10,903 bases of DNA from Pilatotrama ljubarskyi (Eukaryota > Basidiomycota > Agaricomycetes > Polyporales > Polyporaceae): contig MU277737.1 in the NCBI GenBank assembly GCA_022385805.1, positions 125,964 to 136,866 of the forward strand, read 5' to 3'. The position numbers and the translations under genes were made by a program. Every line of letters begins with the position of its first letter. Within the stretch, counting starts at the first letter, position 1. The notes beneath the pieces were generated by a model. The model was not told the DNA's origin. It did not search any database and was given only the letters and a program-made list of their open reading frames with translations. Positions 1 through 9,054 of this stretch are shown here, in pieces.

Positions 1-1
1 C

Positions 2-325
2 ATGGACGAGCACGCCGTGAGCGGGAACAACCTGTGGTCGCTCATCGTCAACTTCCTCACCGTCACGCCCGAGCGGGATGCGCACAAGCACAAGCGTAAG
101 CATAAGCATAAGCACGAACACGAACACGAGGGCGGAGGAGAGGAGGAGGCGGAGAAGGCTGGGGCGCAGAATGGGACCACGGGCAAAGAGAGCAGTGAGG
201 ATGAGGAGAAGATCAAGGGCAAGTCGAGGAGGGAGAGGTTTGTGTCGCTGTTCGCGCGTCTCACGGCAGAGCGTAGAAAGTCTAAGGGCGCGAGTCAAAC
301 TGCGAAGAGCGAGGGCGAGCAATGA
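2..325 (+). CDS. 3' end of an unrecognised gene with His/Lys/Glu-rich C-terminus (partial)
   Basis: The frame is open from the left edge to a TGA at 323-325 (107 residues visible). The ATG at position 2 may be internal, since coding probably continues leftward out of the window. The visible part starts with a short hydrophobic stretch (residues 10-22, around NNLWSLIVNFLTV). A His-Lys then His-Glu alternating tract follows (about residues 28-43), then an acidic Gly/Glu-rich stretch. It ends in a basic tail with the segment RRERFVSLFARLTAERRKSK (about residues 76-95). Such composition is typical of a disordered tail on a larger fungal protein; I recognise no domain. The overlapping plus-strand frame (78-356) is Arg-rich and looks like a shadow. 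Sequence quality here (high GC, coding-like third positions) differs from the AT-richer stretch after 326, which supports the end of a gene. Function unknown. Confidence 0.5.
   Translation: MDEHAVSGNNLWSLIVNFLTVTPERDAHKHKRKHKHKHEHEHEGGGEEEAEKAGAQNGTTGKESSEDEEKIKGKSRRERFVSLFARLTAERRKSKGASQTAKSEGEQ
83..130 (+). repeat. Six-base codon-pair repeat encoding His-Lys / His-Glu
   Basis: Sixteen consecutive codons alternate His (one Arg) with Lys and then Glu: cac-aag, cgt-aag, cat-aag, cac-gaa and so on. The DNA is an imperfect 6-bp tandem repeat in frame with the 2-325 gene. It is a plausible site of slippage length variation between strains and could bind metal ions through the histidines (inference). 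Confidence 0.75.
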
Positions 326-1674
326 TCCAGGCTCCTCTACGTGCTCGTGTCCATGATCTTCCTTCGTCTGTAAGTTAGTAAACTCACGTCGACCCTGTTG
401 TATACCCTATCCTACCTTATAGCGCCGTATAGCCCGGCAACTTTCTATTGCGATTGATAGAGAACGGCGGGACGCAGCCGCCATTCATCCTCGTCTCAAT
501 TGAAGAACTTCATGACACATTTGGTATGTTGATAAATAGCGACCATGATACATTATAGACAGAGCAGACGGAGCTTGACCAGAGAAGCACATATACAGTA
601 CTGATCGAGTATGATCGACGGGGAAAGCAATACGATCGGGATGAGAGGGGGGCAAACGAACACTATGAGGTATCGCGACGCTGCCGCCAGCTCGACGGAT
701 CGAGCAGGGTGTAGCGCGCTGAATCGAGGTGGAGTCTTCTCCTTGGACGCCGACCAGGACTGGTTCAGCTGAGAAGTTACGCCGCCAACGACGTTCGTTT
801 AGGGATGCTCCGGAAAATACGGTGAGACCATGACATGGCGCGGAGATGGTGCGCACATGTGGAAGGGAGCTTGCGATGGCGGCGCACCGGGGGGTTAGGT
901 ACGTCACGCGGAGGGCAGGAGGAAGATGGCGTTCCGGAACAGGAGCGTGTCGCTGCAGGCGAGGAAGAGCGCTGACGAACACCACGTTGGGTTGACAACG
1001 CCAGGTATGCGGGAGGCCAGGTGCTATAGCGAGGTCGGAGGTGTAGAGATTCACGAAGAGGTCGTTCCGAATGGTTACCAGGCGACTTCAGGGCCCCGGA
1101 GGCGCGTACCTGTGCGCATCCTCATAAGCGGTTGGGTAGCGAAGCGCAACATGTGGAGAGAGCCCTTTCGAGACTGAGATTGGGTATGTACAGTGCGAGT
1201 GGTATGCAGGAAGACAGCGACTACAGAGCAGAGCAGACGCGACCAAACTGAAACTACGGTATACTGTACAATGATGAGTGCAACGGAGAGGAGCGATGCT
1301 GCGGGATCTAGTAGATGTACATATGCAATGATAGAGGACAGGACTCGAACAATGTGATAGTGGCGTCAGCTCGGCGGCCCTTCCCACCACGTTAGGAGGC
1401 CAGGATTCGCGCCACGTACATCGCGTGGTACTCAGTGCGGTGAGGAGGGGCAAGATAGGGATCGCATCCACGAGCCAGTGCAACTCGGGTTAAACGGAGG
1501 AAAGACCGACCAGGAGGATCGAACGACTCGCACAGTAGGAAAGGATGGGTTCCGACAGGGGAAGAACAAGGTGAGCAGGCGTCGCCTGCTTGACATCACT
1601 GTACGATCGGGAGCTCGTGGCTCGGCTGATGATTCGTCGGTCGTAGACCATGAGGGAGCGGATCCGCAGCGGGT
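326..1674. other. 1.35 kb without a supported gene
   Basis: It holds the probable 3' untranslated region of the first gene and the downstream flank of the FunK1 gene. Open frames here are short, overlap each other on both strands and show no recognisable domain. One weak hint of coding is on the minus strand at 907-984. That 26-residue frame begins W-C-S-S-A-L-F, is hydrophobic and ends at a TGA (906-904). A second minus-strand stretch around 1030-1090 reads LVTIRNDLFVNLYTSDLA in another frame. I could not join the two convincingly. No tRNA-like B box with matching stems was found. Confidence 0.5.
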
Positions 1675-4349
1675 CTAGGGCGAGGAGGGCGCTCGCACCT
1701 TGCGGCGGGTTCCACGAGAAGACGCCTGGGACTTGCTTCGTTTTGGCCGCGCCTGGTTTGCGGGCTCGTCGAGGTGCTCCGACTTGCGCTTAGTGGACCC
1801 CGTGCTGATGGCGTTCTGCTGTATGGAGCCACCCTTCTGCCCATTCACATGGTACACGTCATCCTTGGGGTCGTAGCCTCGCTTCGAGAGTTGGTCCTCG
1901 ACCTTGTCGTCTTCTGGCCACCGCTCCTTGTTCTTGAGGCTCTCCTCGAGGAGGTCTAGGAATGCATTGTGCGTATGGAGGCTCTCGGCGAGTTCCTGCT
2001 GCTCCATCCGCCGCCGTTCCTTCGTCTCCTTTGTAGCGGTGCGAAGCTTGACGTGCGCACCACGACGATCAGGGAAGTCGAGGTCACTGTCCAAGGGCGT
2101 ATCGTCCAGTGCTCCAAGTTGTGCAGCGTCCTGTGGCGCATGGCGCGCTCTATCCTCCGGACCCTGCGTGACTTCATAATATGCCTGGAGCCACTCCAGG
2201 ACCAAGGCGAAGATGTCGTTCAGCGGGTGACTCGAGGCGGCCGGCTTCGTAGCCTCTTGACCTGGCCGCGACGGCAGCGAGAATTTCAGTGTCTCTCTGA
2301 CCTTGTCCTTGCCTTCGTCGCGTACAAGGTCGATTATCCCGTTCATCATACAAACCATCTTGTGCTTGCCGCAAGAGTGGCCGCCGTTGAAGGTGACGTA
2401 ATCGTCGAAGTAGGAGTGCATGAAGTCGGAGACCTTCGGGCAGTTGTGGGGGAGGAAGCGAATCGCAAAATACAGGAGCACGTGGAAAAAGGACTCCAGC
2501 TCGTCCTCCACGACGATCGACTTGCCGGGGTTGTCGAGTGCCTGTGCAGACATGAATTGCCAAGTACCCTGCGCGAAGTGTCAAAATAAGGTGCGGCAAG
2601 TGGCTAACGAACAACGTACTGTGCGATCGATCTGGCGACCCTCGGGCCTTTTGCAGTTCGTCTGCTTCGAGAGCTCCCAGTCGTTCAATAGACCGACCCA
2701 TTTCCGCTTGACTGGATCAAAGTACAACAGCACATTTCCGGCGCTGATGTCGCGGTGTATCACGCCCGCCTCGTATGCTTCGGAATGCGCTACAACAAAT
2801 TGTCAACTGAGGGACCAGTGAAAGTGGCGGACTGGTGGCTCACCATATATACAGCAATACAGCGCGTGGACGAGCTGGCGACCGTTCCTGAAATCAGCCA
2901 TCGGTCTTCCTACTTCCCGAACGACGATGCGATAATGCGTGTGCTTTTTGAATGGAGGCCGCTCGGCTTCATCTTCTGCCTCTTTCTGAGCCGCGCCTTT
3001 ATGGAGGTCCCTCCAGACTTGCTGCGTCTTGGTGACCTGTTTCGTCGATTCGGATCCATGCCCCTTCGCCTTCTTGCCCTTACTCCTCTCCTTTGACGCG
3101 TCCTCTGCGGATCGGTGTACGTCTCCATGACACTCGAGGCTTGGGATATACCGGACACCCTTCTGATTGAGCTGGTTGAGGATCGTTCCTTCCTTGTCGA
3201 TGCCTCGATTCACCACTCGCCATGCGTCCTTCAGGTAGTAGAACGGGCCCGCAATATTCTCCGCGTCGAGGGCGACGTACCCGCGAGTCCCTCGTCCTGC
3301 GACGCCAGGAGCCTGAAAGTGAGGTTTGCCGACCAGGAAGGAGCGCTTGCCGTCTCTATCGTCCACGCGCAGCTTCCACCAGGACCAGTCGTCCTTCAAC
3401 GAGTCGGCAAACTGGGAGCGAACGTAATCATCGGGCTTGGAAGCGTCCGCGCCCTTCAAGGCGCGCCGCTTCATCTCCTTCCCGAGGGCGGAGTCGTGGG
3501 GGATGAGCTCGGCGCTGGGGTCGTGCCCGCGCTGCTCGGCACTCCAGCGTGCGAAACGCCAGAGGAATTCGACGACGATGCTACCGTTGGTCTTGTAGTT
3601 GAACTTCTGCGTCGTTACGACGCCCGACCGGTCGAAACGGAGAATACGGCAAGAGTCTCCGAGGAGCAGAATCATGAAAATGGAAGTACGCTGTTGACGT
3701 TTGAAGACCAGCTCGGCGTAGGAGAGGATCTGACCGAGGACGCTCTTCTTCTCGTCTGTGTTAGGTTCGCATTGCTCCTTCTCGTCGTTGAACGGATCCT
3801 GTGAGTCTGGATCCGCTTTACATTCGACGCAGAGTTCGATCGTTGACCAGTTTGTGGCTAGCGAGCGGACCCTGCCGTTCTTCTCTACTTCTGCCTGCGG
3901 TTCGCTACCCATGGCGTAGAGGCCGACGTCCACGGCTTCGTTGGATGAGTCAGATGGATCTCCTCTTAAAGGAGTAGCGACGAGCGTGAAGCCGGGGCAC
4001 ACGTTGTGGTCGTTCACAGCGTCGATCTGCGGGACGGCTAACTCAATATTCGTTGAGCTCTGGCAATAAAGCGCATGCTCACGAGCGGTTTGTACATATC
4101 GGCTTCTCGTCCTATCTTGACCGGGATGTCTATGAGGATATCGGTAAAGCGACCTCGTCGCGCATCGTCGACGGGAGGCGCGAAGCGCCTCAGGAAGTTC
4201 TCGGGAGGAATGACGACGTATTTCCTAAACATGCTGAATCGTAGTTCAAGCCGCTTTATTCCAAGCTCTGGCTTCCGTGCCGAGAAGAAGGAGTCGTGGA
4301 TGCGAGCAGGTTTGAGCGGAGAAGCTGTGGAAGGGGTGGCGTAAGACAT
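1675..4349 (-). CDS. FunK1-type fungal protein kinase, four exons, apparently intact
   Basis: Exons (minus): 4349-4083, 4026-2844, 2789-2620, 2568-1675. The three introns are 56, 54 and 51 nt, all GT-AG with consistent phases, giving about 837 residues. The start ATG (4349) sits in a good context (cacaATGtc). The kinase core is split by an insert. The ATP-site Lys is in FYYLKDAWR and the helix-C Glu in DKEGTIL. A Ser/Lys-rich insert follows, then the FunK1 hinge signature RIVVREVGRP, the catalytic loop HRDISAGN, DWELSK in place of DFG, the activation segment RTGTWQFMSAQAL, and VEDELESFFHVLLY. All are hallmarks of the FunK1 family, which is expanded in mushroom-forming fungi. The N-terminal about 100 residues match the usual pre-kinase region of this family. 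The C-terminal about 180 residues are charged and end in basic clusters (TKRKS, RPKRSKS) that suggest nuclear entry. Substrates of the family are largely unknown. A flanking 1.3 kb on each side is gene-poor. Confidence 0.9.
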
Positions 4350-4557
4350 TGTGAATGATGAGGGAAGAGAGGATGACTTACTGCGCGGCGAGACAACGGG
4401 TGCGTATACCAGTCGGCTTAGCCACAGGTTCAACAGGTCTGAGCCTGGTGCAGCGGACAATGAACAAGCGAGTAGAACTTAACTGTCCGCTTGGTGGTGG
4501 CTAAGATGAACGCGTTCGAGCTCAGAAGCGCCCGACGCGCGAGGGCATAGTTGGCGC

Positions 4558-4601
4558 TTACGGACGCGTCCGTAACTCTCCGTGACTCCCGTCGTGACTC
4601 C
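4558..4601. promoter_or_regulatory. 18-bp perfect palindrome with MCB-like core plus TGACTC repeats upstream of FunK1
   Basis: Positions 4558-4575 read ttacggacgcgtccgtaa, an exact 18-bp palindrome centred on ACGCGT, the core of the MluI cell-cycle box bound by MBF in yeasts. Immediately after it are three imperfect units: cgtaactct (4571-4579), cgtgactcc (4581-4589) and cgtgactcc (4593-4601). The last two contain TGACTC, the half-site of bZIP factors such as Gcn4/AP-1. The block lies 209-252 bp before the FunK1 start, where promoter elements would be expected. Use as regulatory sites is inferred from known yeast motifs only. Confidence 0.35.
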
Positions 4602-5563
4602 ACGGTCGCCAACTGGCAAGGCTGTTCGACTCCCAGCTAAATCCAATCGTCTCAAAACTATGGAGCTGCCTTGGTCTTACCCAAATTGCCCCCTGCTGCA
4701 AGGCATGGAAATTGAGATAGGTCTCAGGCTCATCTGGAAGGAGCAAGTAGGACTCGAGGCGGCGCTTGCTGCCAGCAGTACACCTGAGCGAACGAGGTGG
4801 CTGTGCAGCACGTAACTCGCGTACTTAGTGTGTACTTGCTCGCCACTCACTCATCGCTGCGATGGTGATCTGGACATGAGAAGCTAATAGACGGTAACAG
4901 GTGGAGGACAGGAATATATGCACTTCGAGTTGGTTCATGCGGGCAGTCTCTTGTGGCGGCAATGATTGGGACGAGTCTGTGTCTATTGACTCCTAGGCTG
5001 GTTGTCCAATCATACGCCAAGAAAGAAAGTATCAGGAAACACAGCATACTTGACTGTCGTCTCCTCAGCCATGTCACTCATGCGCAGGATTGCAGACGCG
5101 ATGGTGCAGTCGGAAGAAACGTTGTGTAGCCCGAAGCGCCAAAGGCGAGATGGACGCCAAAGTCCCACAAGGGCGCCTCGGAACGGTGACCATGATGGTC
5201 CTCGCTATCACCCACAGGGTCCCCGCTGACCCAGCGTACAGCAGCAGGAGGGTATATAGCAGCGCAGTCGTCATTCGCATGGGGGTTCTCGGAACTTCCA
5301 CCTCCCTCAGTGTCCCTGCGTGCAAAGTGCTCTCACTGTCTCGGCGACGCAACGGGACCTCTGAAATAAAACCAAGCACTTGACTGCATTCTCTGGTTTT
5401 CGGACGTGGCACTGGCAGTGCTTCCAACAACATATGAGATACAGCACGGTGAAGCATCTTTGGACGACTGTTTGTATCTGTGAGTTTCTCGACGACATGG
5501 TAGCAGTTGCTTCGTGCGACATGTGTGTGTGAGGTGCGCATCCCATCAGAACTTTTCAAAATC
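4602..5563. other. Region between FunK1 promoter and transposon with no firm gene
   Basis: No frame here shows a recognised domain. Open frames are short and lie on both strands. The only coding-like signal is the hydrophobic minus-strand stretch described separately (5050-5280). The part next to FunK1 presumably holds its distal promoter; the part near 5560 is probably the flank or subterminal region of the Plavaka element. Confidence 0.45.
5050..5280 (-). other. Possible remnant of a membrane-protein gene
   Basis: On the minus strand a frame starting at ATG 5280 or 5274 encodes about 30 residues that look like a membrane helix (TTALLYTLLLLYAGSAG, then TLWVIARTIMVTV). Coding character then seems to pass into other frames. 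One reads EAPLWDFGVHLAFGASGY; the other, further on, reads DCTIASAILRMSDMAEETTVK up to a GTATGC donor-like site at 5049. The alternation of helix and loop resembles fungal multi-pass membrane proteins, but frames do not join without indels and an in-frame stop follows the putative acceptor. I treat it as a decayed fragment at best; it could be chance. Confidence 0.2.
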
Positions 5564-5619
5564 TCTGAGCATCTGACAAGTCTGAGTTTCTTCCCCTCAG
5601 ACCCTCAGACATATCAGAT
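5564..5619. repeat. Cluster of short CTGAG/CTCAG units in both orientations
   Basis: In 56 bases there are tctgag (5564-5569), tctgac (5572-5577), gtctgag (5580-5586), ctcagac (5596-5602), ctcagac (5604-5610) and atcagat (5613-5619). The first three are inverted relative to the last three. Units 5580-5586 and 5596-5602 could pair as a hairpin. The cluster begins about 75 bp beyond the stop codon of the Plavaka transposase. Subterminal repeats in mixed orientation are typical of CACTA-type elements, so this may be the 3' transposase-binding region. No partner cluster was seen at the other end. Confidence 0.4.
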
Positions 5620-5692
5620 TCCTCCGATGTCCAAAAGACTGCAGACCATAAGTTGCATCCAGATTAAGAAACCCATGCCAAAGGATGAGTAA

Positions 5693-8600
5693 TCAAGAGA
5701 TTGTCTCATGGGCATGGTAGTCTGCATACCAATTTACATAGTATCTACGGAAGGCATCAAGTGAATCTGTGAAGTCAAAGTCGGCAGGTAGACGTGTTGT
5801 ACCATAAACACCAATGAGATGACATGCCCGTACAATTGACTCCAAAGAGATAACATCCATAACACGCTCACCATGATGGTTGAGCGATGGGCGGACAATC
5901 CACATGCCTGTAACCTCATCAGGAGTGTCATCATCCAGCTCAAACCATTCCACCAGAGCACATTCATGTAGAACACCATCCTGAGTAAAGCTGAAGAAAG
6001 ACCGCACACGGGCAACGGTCATCCCATCCATACCGACAGCATCTCCATCAGTGTTGACCAGAACAGTGTCGTAACGCCCCATACCCGTGTACCAGCTCGG
6101 GTTGCAGCGAATGAATTTGCGATGCATCCCATGCGGCCCTGCAGCCTCGCTTGGAGCGTAAAACATGGCAGACGTGCTGTGGTAAACAGAGACGGGCCCG
6201 CCAGGCCATACAAAAGGTAGGTCAGCAAGCGGCGGCTCGTCTGCGTCCTCGTCGGCATGCTCATAGCAGAACACGAAGCGCCGGATGTGAGTGAGCAACT
6301 GTGGCTCGTGGAGTGCGCCAGCGAGATCCCGAACCTTGCAGCGATATGCTGGTACAAGTATAAGAACATATCTTGATGAACGACGCGGTGACATACCTGG
6401 ATACATGCTCAGGAACACCTGGGACTCGGCAGGCACATCATCGCTGGCAGCGGCATCAAGAAGGTCCCGAAAACGTGCGTCTTGGTCGTTTTCCTTGTCG
6501 TCCGGCGCATCAAGGCCTGTGGACAGCAGCGCATGGGTGAGAACGTCCCCGTACAGCATGTTGTGCCGTCCAAACTCGACGTGCGCTGCAGCAAGCTTTG
6601 CCAAGTGAGTAAGCGTGCGTAGGATCTGTCCAAGGGGATTGTTGCGGTTTGACTCACGCCATGGCCGCTTGACAGCAGTGATATGGCGGGACTCTGTGAT
6701 CGACGAGCAGAGCCCATTGGGTGAGCCGAAGAGGCGGATGCTGTGGGTATAGTGGACCAAGGCATGCTGACGTGGGAGTGCAAAACCATCCGGCCGGATG
6801 TCGACGTCCTCGAAGATTTTGCGGAGCTTGTAGAACCGAGCGAGGACTTCATCCATCGCTGCAAGGGTGAACGTGTCGTGTTCAGAGCGTCGAGCAAGAT
6901 AGCACCAGTCGAGAAATGTTGTGATGCACTGCACCATCTGCGGCGGAACATGGTGTGCAATGGCCAGCAGGAAAATCTGTGATGAGACAATGAGATCGGC
7001 AGACACAGTAATAACCAGACAACTTCGACGCACCTTCATGAGCGCTTTCGAGTGATTGCCAGTCCACTGCTTGAAGTTACGTCCTTGAGGAAAGCGTCGT
7101 AAGCCAGGGAACGAAGGGACCACGGCGAGGCTTCGGCGGCTGTCAGTACCTGAGTTGGGAGATCGAGAGTTGAGCCGTGACGTACCGCTGATCGATGTCG
7201 TCAATGATGTGATTGGCTTCGCACTCCGAGTCTGCAGTCGCCTTGATGTAGTCGACGACCCACGTCACAAGGTGGTCTTTGAATGTCCCTTTGATGACTT
7301 GATGTAGGAGGTCCGGCGTGAGCAGCTCGTGGATATCAGCACGAGGGAAATAACTGGTGAAGGGCTGAGACAGTCGTCAGCCACATTGGCATCGATAACA
7401 AGGGAAGAGAACACTCACCTTGACATCACAATTGATTCCGAAGACATCTCATAGTACATCGGCATCGTAACCCTCTTTCAGTGCGTCTGTATGCTCTCGG
7501 GATCTGGGTGTGTCGTCGAGGAAGTCGCCGGTAGGAATAGCAAGGCACCTGTTGTGAACCAGAGTCAGCAGAGGCCTCTTTGACTCATTCAGATGAAGAC
7601 AGGCTCACCGGGGACACCACCCCTGCACAACACCAGACAGATATACTTGTTCGGGATAATCCGCAATGAACAGGTCGAGCTCGAAGATGCCACGATGGTA
7701 GTGACCATTCGGGCATCGCAAGACATGCGGTGTAAGCATGCCTGGACGTAGTGGCTCGAAAATCTTCGCAAGTGAACCGTGGTAGAGTTTTTTTTTCAGA
7801 CACGAAACTCTTCATCGTGTTCGCATTCATGCGCAGCTGCAAGACGAGTGGGAGATCAGCCGAAATCAGGACCGAACACAGTCTATACTCACCTGCGGGA
7901 ATGGGCAGGAAGGCGACCGGTACGATGCTCTCCTGGTGAGCCCGTCACATATCGTTATGTATGTTGCCCAACGACATGTAGACCGGATGGAAAGCTTGAT
8001 TTCCCGTGCCTATCGAGACGGTTGTCTTGTCAGCGCCTGCGACCACAGGGAGCAGCATAGCGCCATGAGTTGCAGGATCTTGGCTAATCTTGTCCTGCAG
8101 AAGGGTCTGGATGAGCATCGACACAGCGCAGAGGTTAGCATACATACCGCTTGCCGATAGGCCCACTGGCCAGACATCAGGTTGCACACTCGCCTGCAGC
8201 CGGGCCCCATGTACTCCTCGAATGGCACTACATCGAACTTGTCCTTAAAATCTGGGCTCCCGGCAAGCGCCTCGGCGACGCAGAGAGTATTGCGCGTGTA
8301 GACGAAATACACCACACGCTTCCACGAGGCTGACTGGGCATTGACGTTACTGTGATAGCGCACGGAATATGCCTTCCATGTGGACGGCCCGTAGGGTATC
8401 ACATCGATCGTCTTGTTTATATCCTCGTACTGGGTGTAGATGGGTTGGTAATCAGGCATTCCGTCGACAACGTGCTTTGCTGCTGTGATACGCAGCAGCT
8501 GGTTGATGATGCCCTTCGAGAGCCCGGCTTGTTCAAAGGTGACCTTAGCATACTTGTATGATGGGCGGTCTGCCAATGGTGACCAATTGATGTCATCCGG

Positions 8601-8863
8601 GAGAGGTTCTGGCGGCTGGTTGACAGGTATGAAAGCGCTGTCTGCATTGCACGAACGGCCTTTTCATGCAGCAGGGTGAGCGTGAGGTCATCAACGGGGG
8701 TGGTAGTATGGGCCATCTACTTGCCGTTGAGGTGAGGATGTCGCCAGTATGTAGACCACGGTGCAGGCGGTTTAGGGTGTCAATGAACGAGCCGTTGGTG
8801 CTTGAAAAAGCCCCCCGGAGTTGGGAACGTACGGTTGTTGCATAGACGACAGATGCGAGCCAT
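5693..8863 (-). pseudogene. Plavaka-family transposase, multi-exon, broken in its N-terminal half
   Basis: Inferred exons (minus): 8863 to 8148 (damaged), 8094-7893, 7836-7609, 7548-7419, 7364-7186, 7139-7034, 6976-6397, 6348-5693. Introns are 46-60 nt, GT-AG, and phases agree throughout. The N-terminus has a C2H2-like finger (CRLC, then H-x4-H). Family landmarks follow in order: CNADSAFIP; FDVVPFEEY; MSGQWAYRQ; DPATHGAMLLPVVAGADKTT; LYHGSLAKIFEPLRPGM; IADYPEQ; GWCPRCLA; FPRADIHELLTPDLLHQ; IKGTFKDHLVTWV; GLRRFPQGRNFKQWTG; LPRQHALVHY; LCSSITESRH; and a C-terminal DSLDAFRRYYVNWYAD. Asp in IADYPEQ and Glu in SITE are candidate catalytic acids (inference). Lesions: TGA 8782-8780, TAG 8719-8717, a one-base loss in the A run near 8664, TGA 7947-7945 (normally Arg), a one-base loss near 7800, and TGA 7451-7449 (normally Trp). 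The stop at 8782 could instead lie in an unrecognised intron. It cannot make full-length enzyme as it stands. Confidence 0.85.
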
Positions 8864-9054
8864 AAGCAAGACGGTAAGAGGCACAGTATCAGAAGACGGG
8901 CGGTGACAGCTAGGGCAGGAGAGCGAGCGACAAGAGGATCGGGCAAAGACTTCACCGCTCGCACTCCCCAAGTCCAGCGGGCGCTTCACCGCTTTGCCAC
9001 GCACACACACTGCGTCACTTTTTCCATCTGTGTTGCTGCCAACACCACAACAAG
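8864..9054. promoter_or_regulatory. 191-bp divergent intergenic region with direct and inverted short repeats
   Basis: This separates the transposase start (8863, minus) from the plus-strand gene start (9055). It contains the direct repeat cttcaccgct at 8950-8959 and 8984-8993. It also has an inverted pair, ggcaaag (8942-8948) and ctttgcc (8992-8998), and a small stem agcgg/ccgct (8976-8980, 8989-8993). It likely holds two promoters, or a shared one; repeat-bound control is inferred. Confidence 0.35.

Larger units (their letters stand above)
5564..9054 (-). mobile_element. Plavaka-type (CACTA/CMC-like) DNA transposon remnant, ends not located
   Basis: The element is recognised from its transposase gene (5693-8863). 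The left limit is set at the subterminal-repeat-like cluster and the right limit at the start of the divergent gene. Both are arbitrary: I found no terminal inverted repeats and no target-site duplication by eye. If the divergent gene at 9055 belongs to the element, the right end lies somewhere before the Copia fragment at about 10123. Confidence 0.5.

Noticed and set aside
485..1054. A 189-codon open frame on the minus strand
   Set aside because: Composition is irregular with no recognisable domain and no consistent splice structure. Only a small hydrophobic segment in another frame (907-984) looks coding-like, which is too little to call a gene.
1325..1360. A tRNA B-box-like sequence on the minus strand (gttcgagtcc)
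   Set aside because: The flanking bases do not form a T-stem and no A box or acceptor stem is present at the right spacing.
1969..2589. A 206-codon open frame on the plus strand
   Set aside because: It is antisense to the last FunK1 exon, crosses its splice acceptor, and shows no domain.
3115..3804. A 229-codon open frame on the plus strand
   Set aside because: It lies antisense to FunK1 exon 2, whose minus-strand frame carries conserved kinase motifs. The open antisense frame is a by-product of GC-rich codon use.
4350..4460. An N-terminal extension of FunK1 to an upstream ATG at 4460
   Set aside because: The ATG at 4349 has a better context and the upstream residues do not resemble the family. 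The extension also includes a GTAAGT site more typical of untranslated or intronic sequence.
6409..6990. A second minus-strand open frame of 193 codons
   Set aside because: It overlaps the transposase exon that carries the conserved LPRQHALVHY and SITESRH motifs and is a shadow of it.
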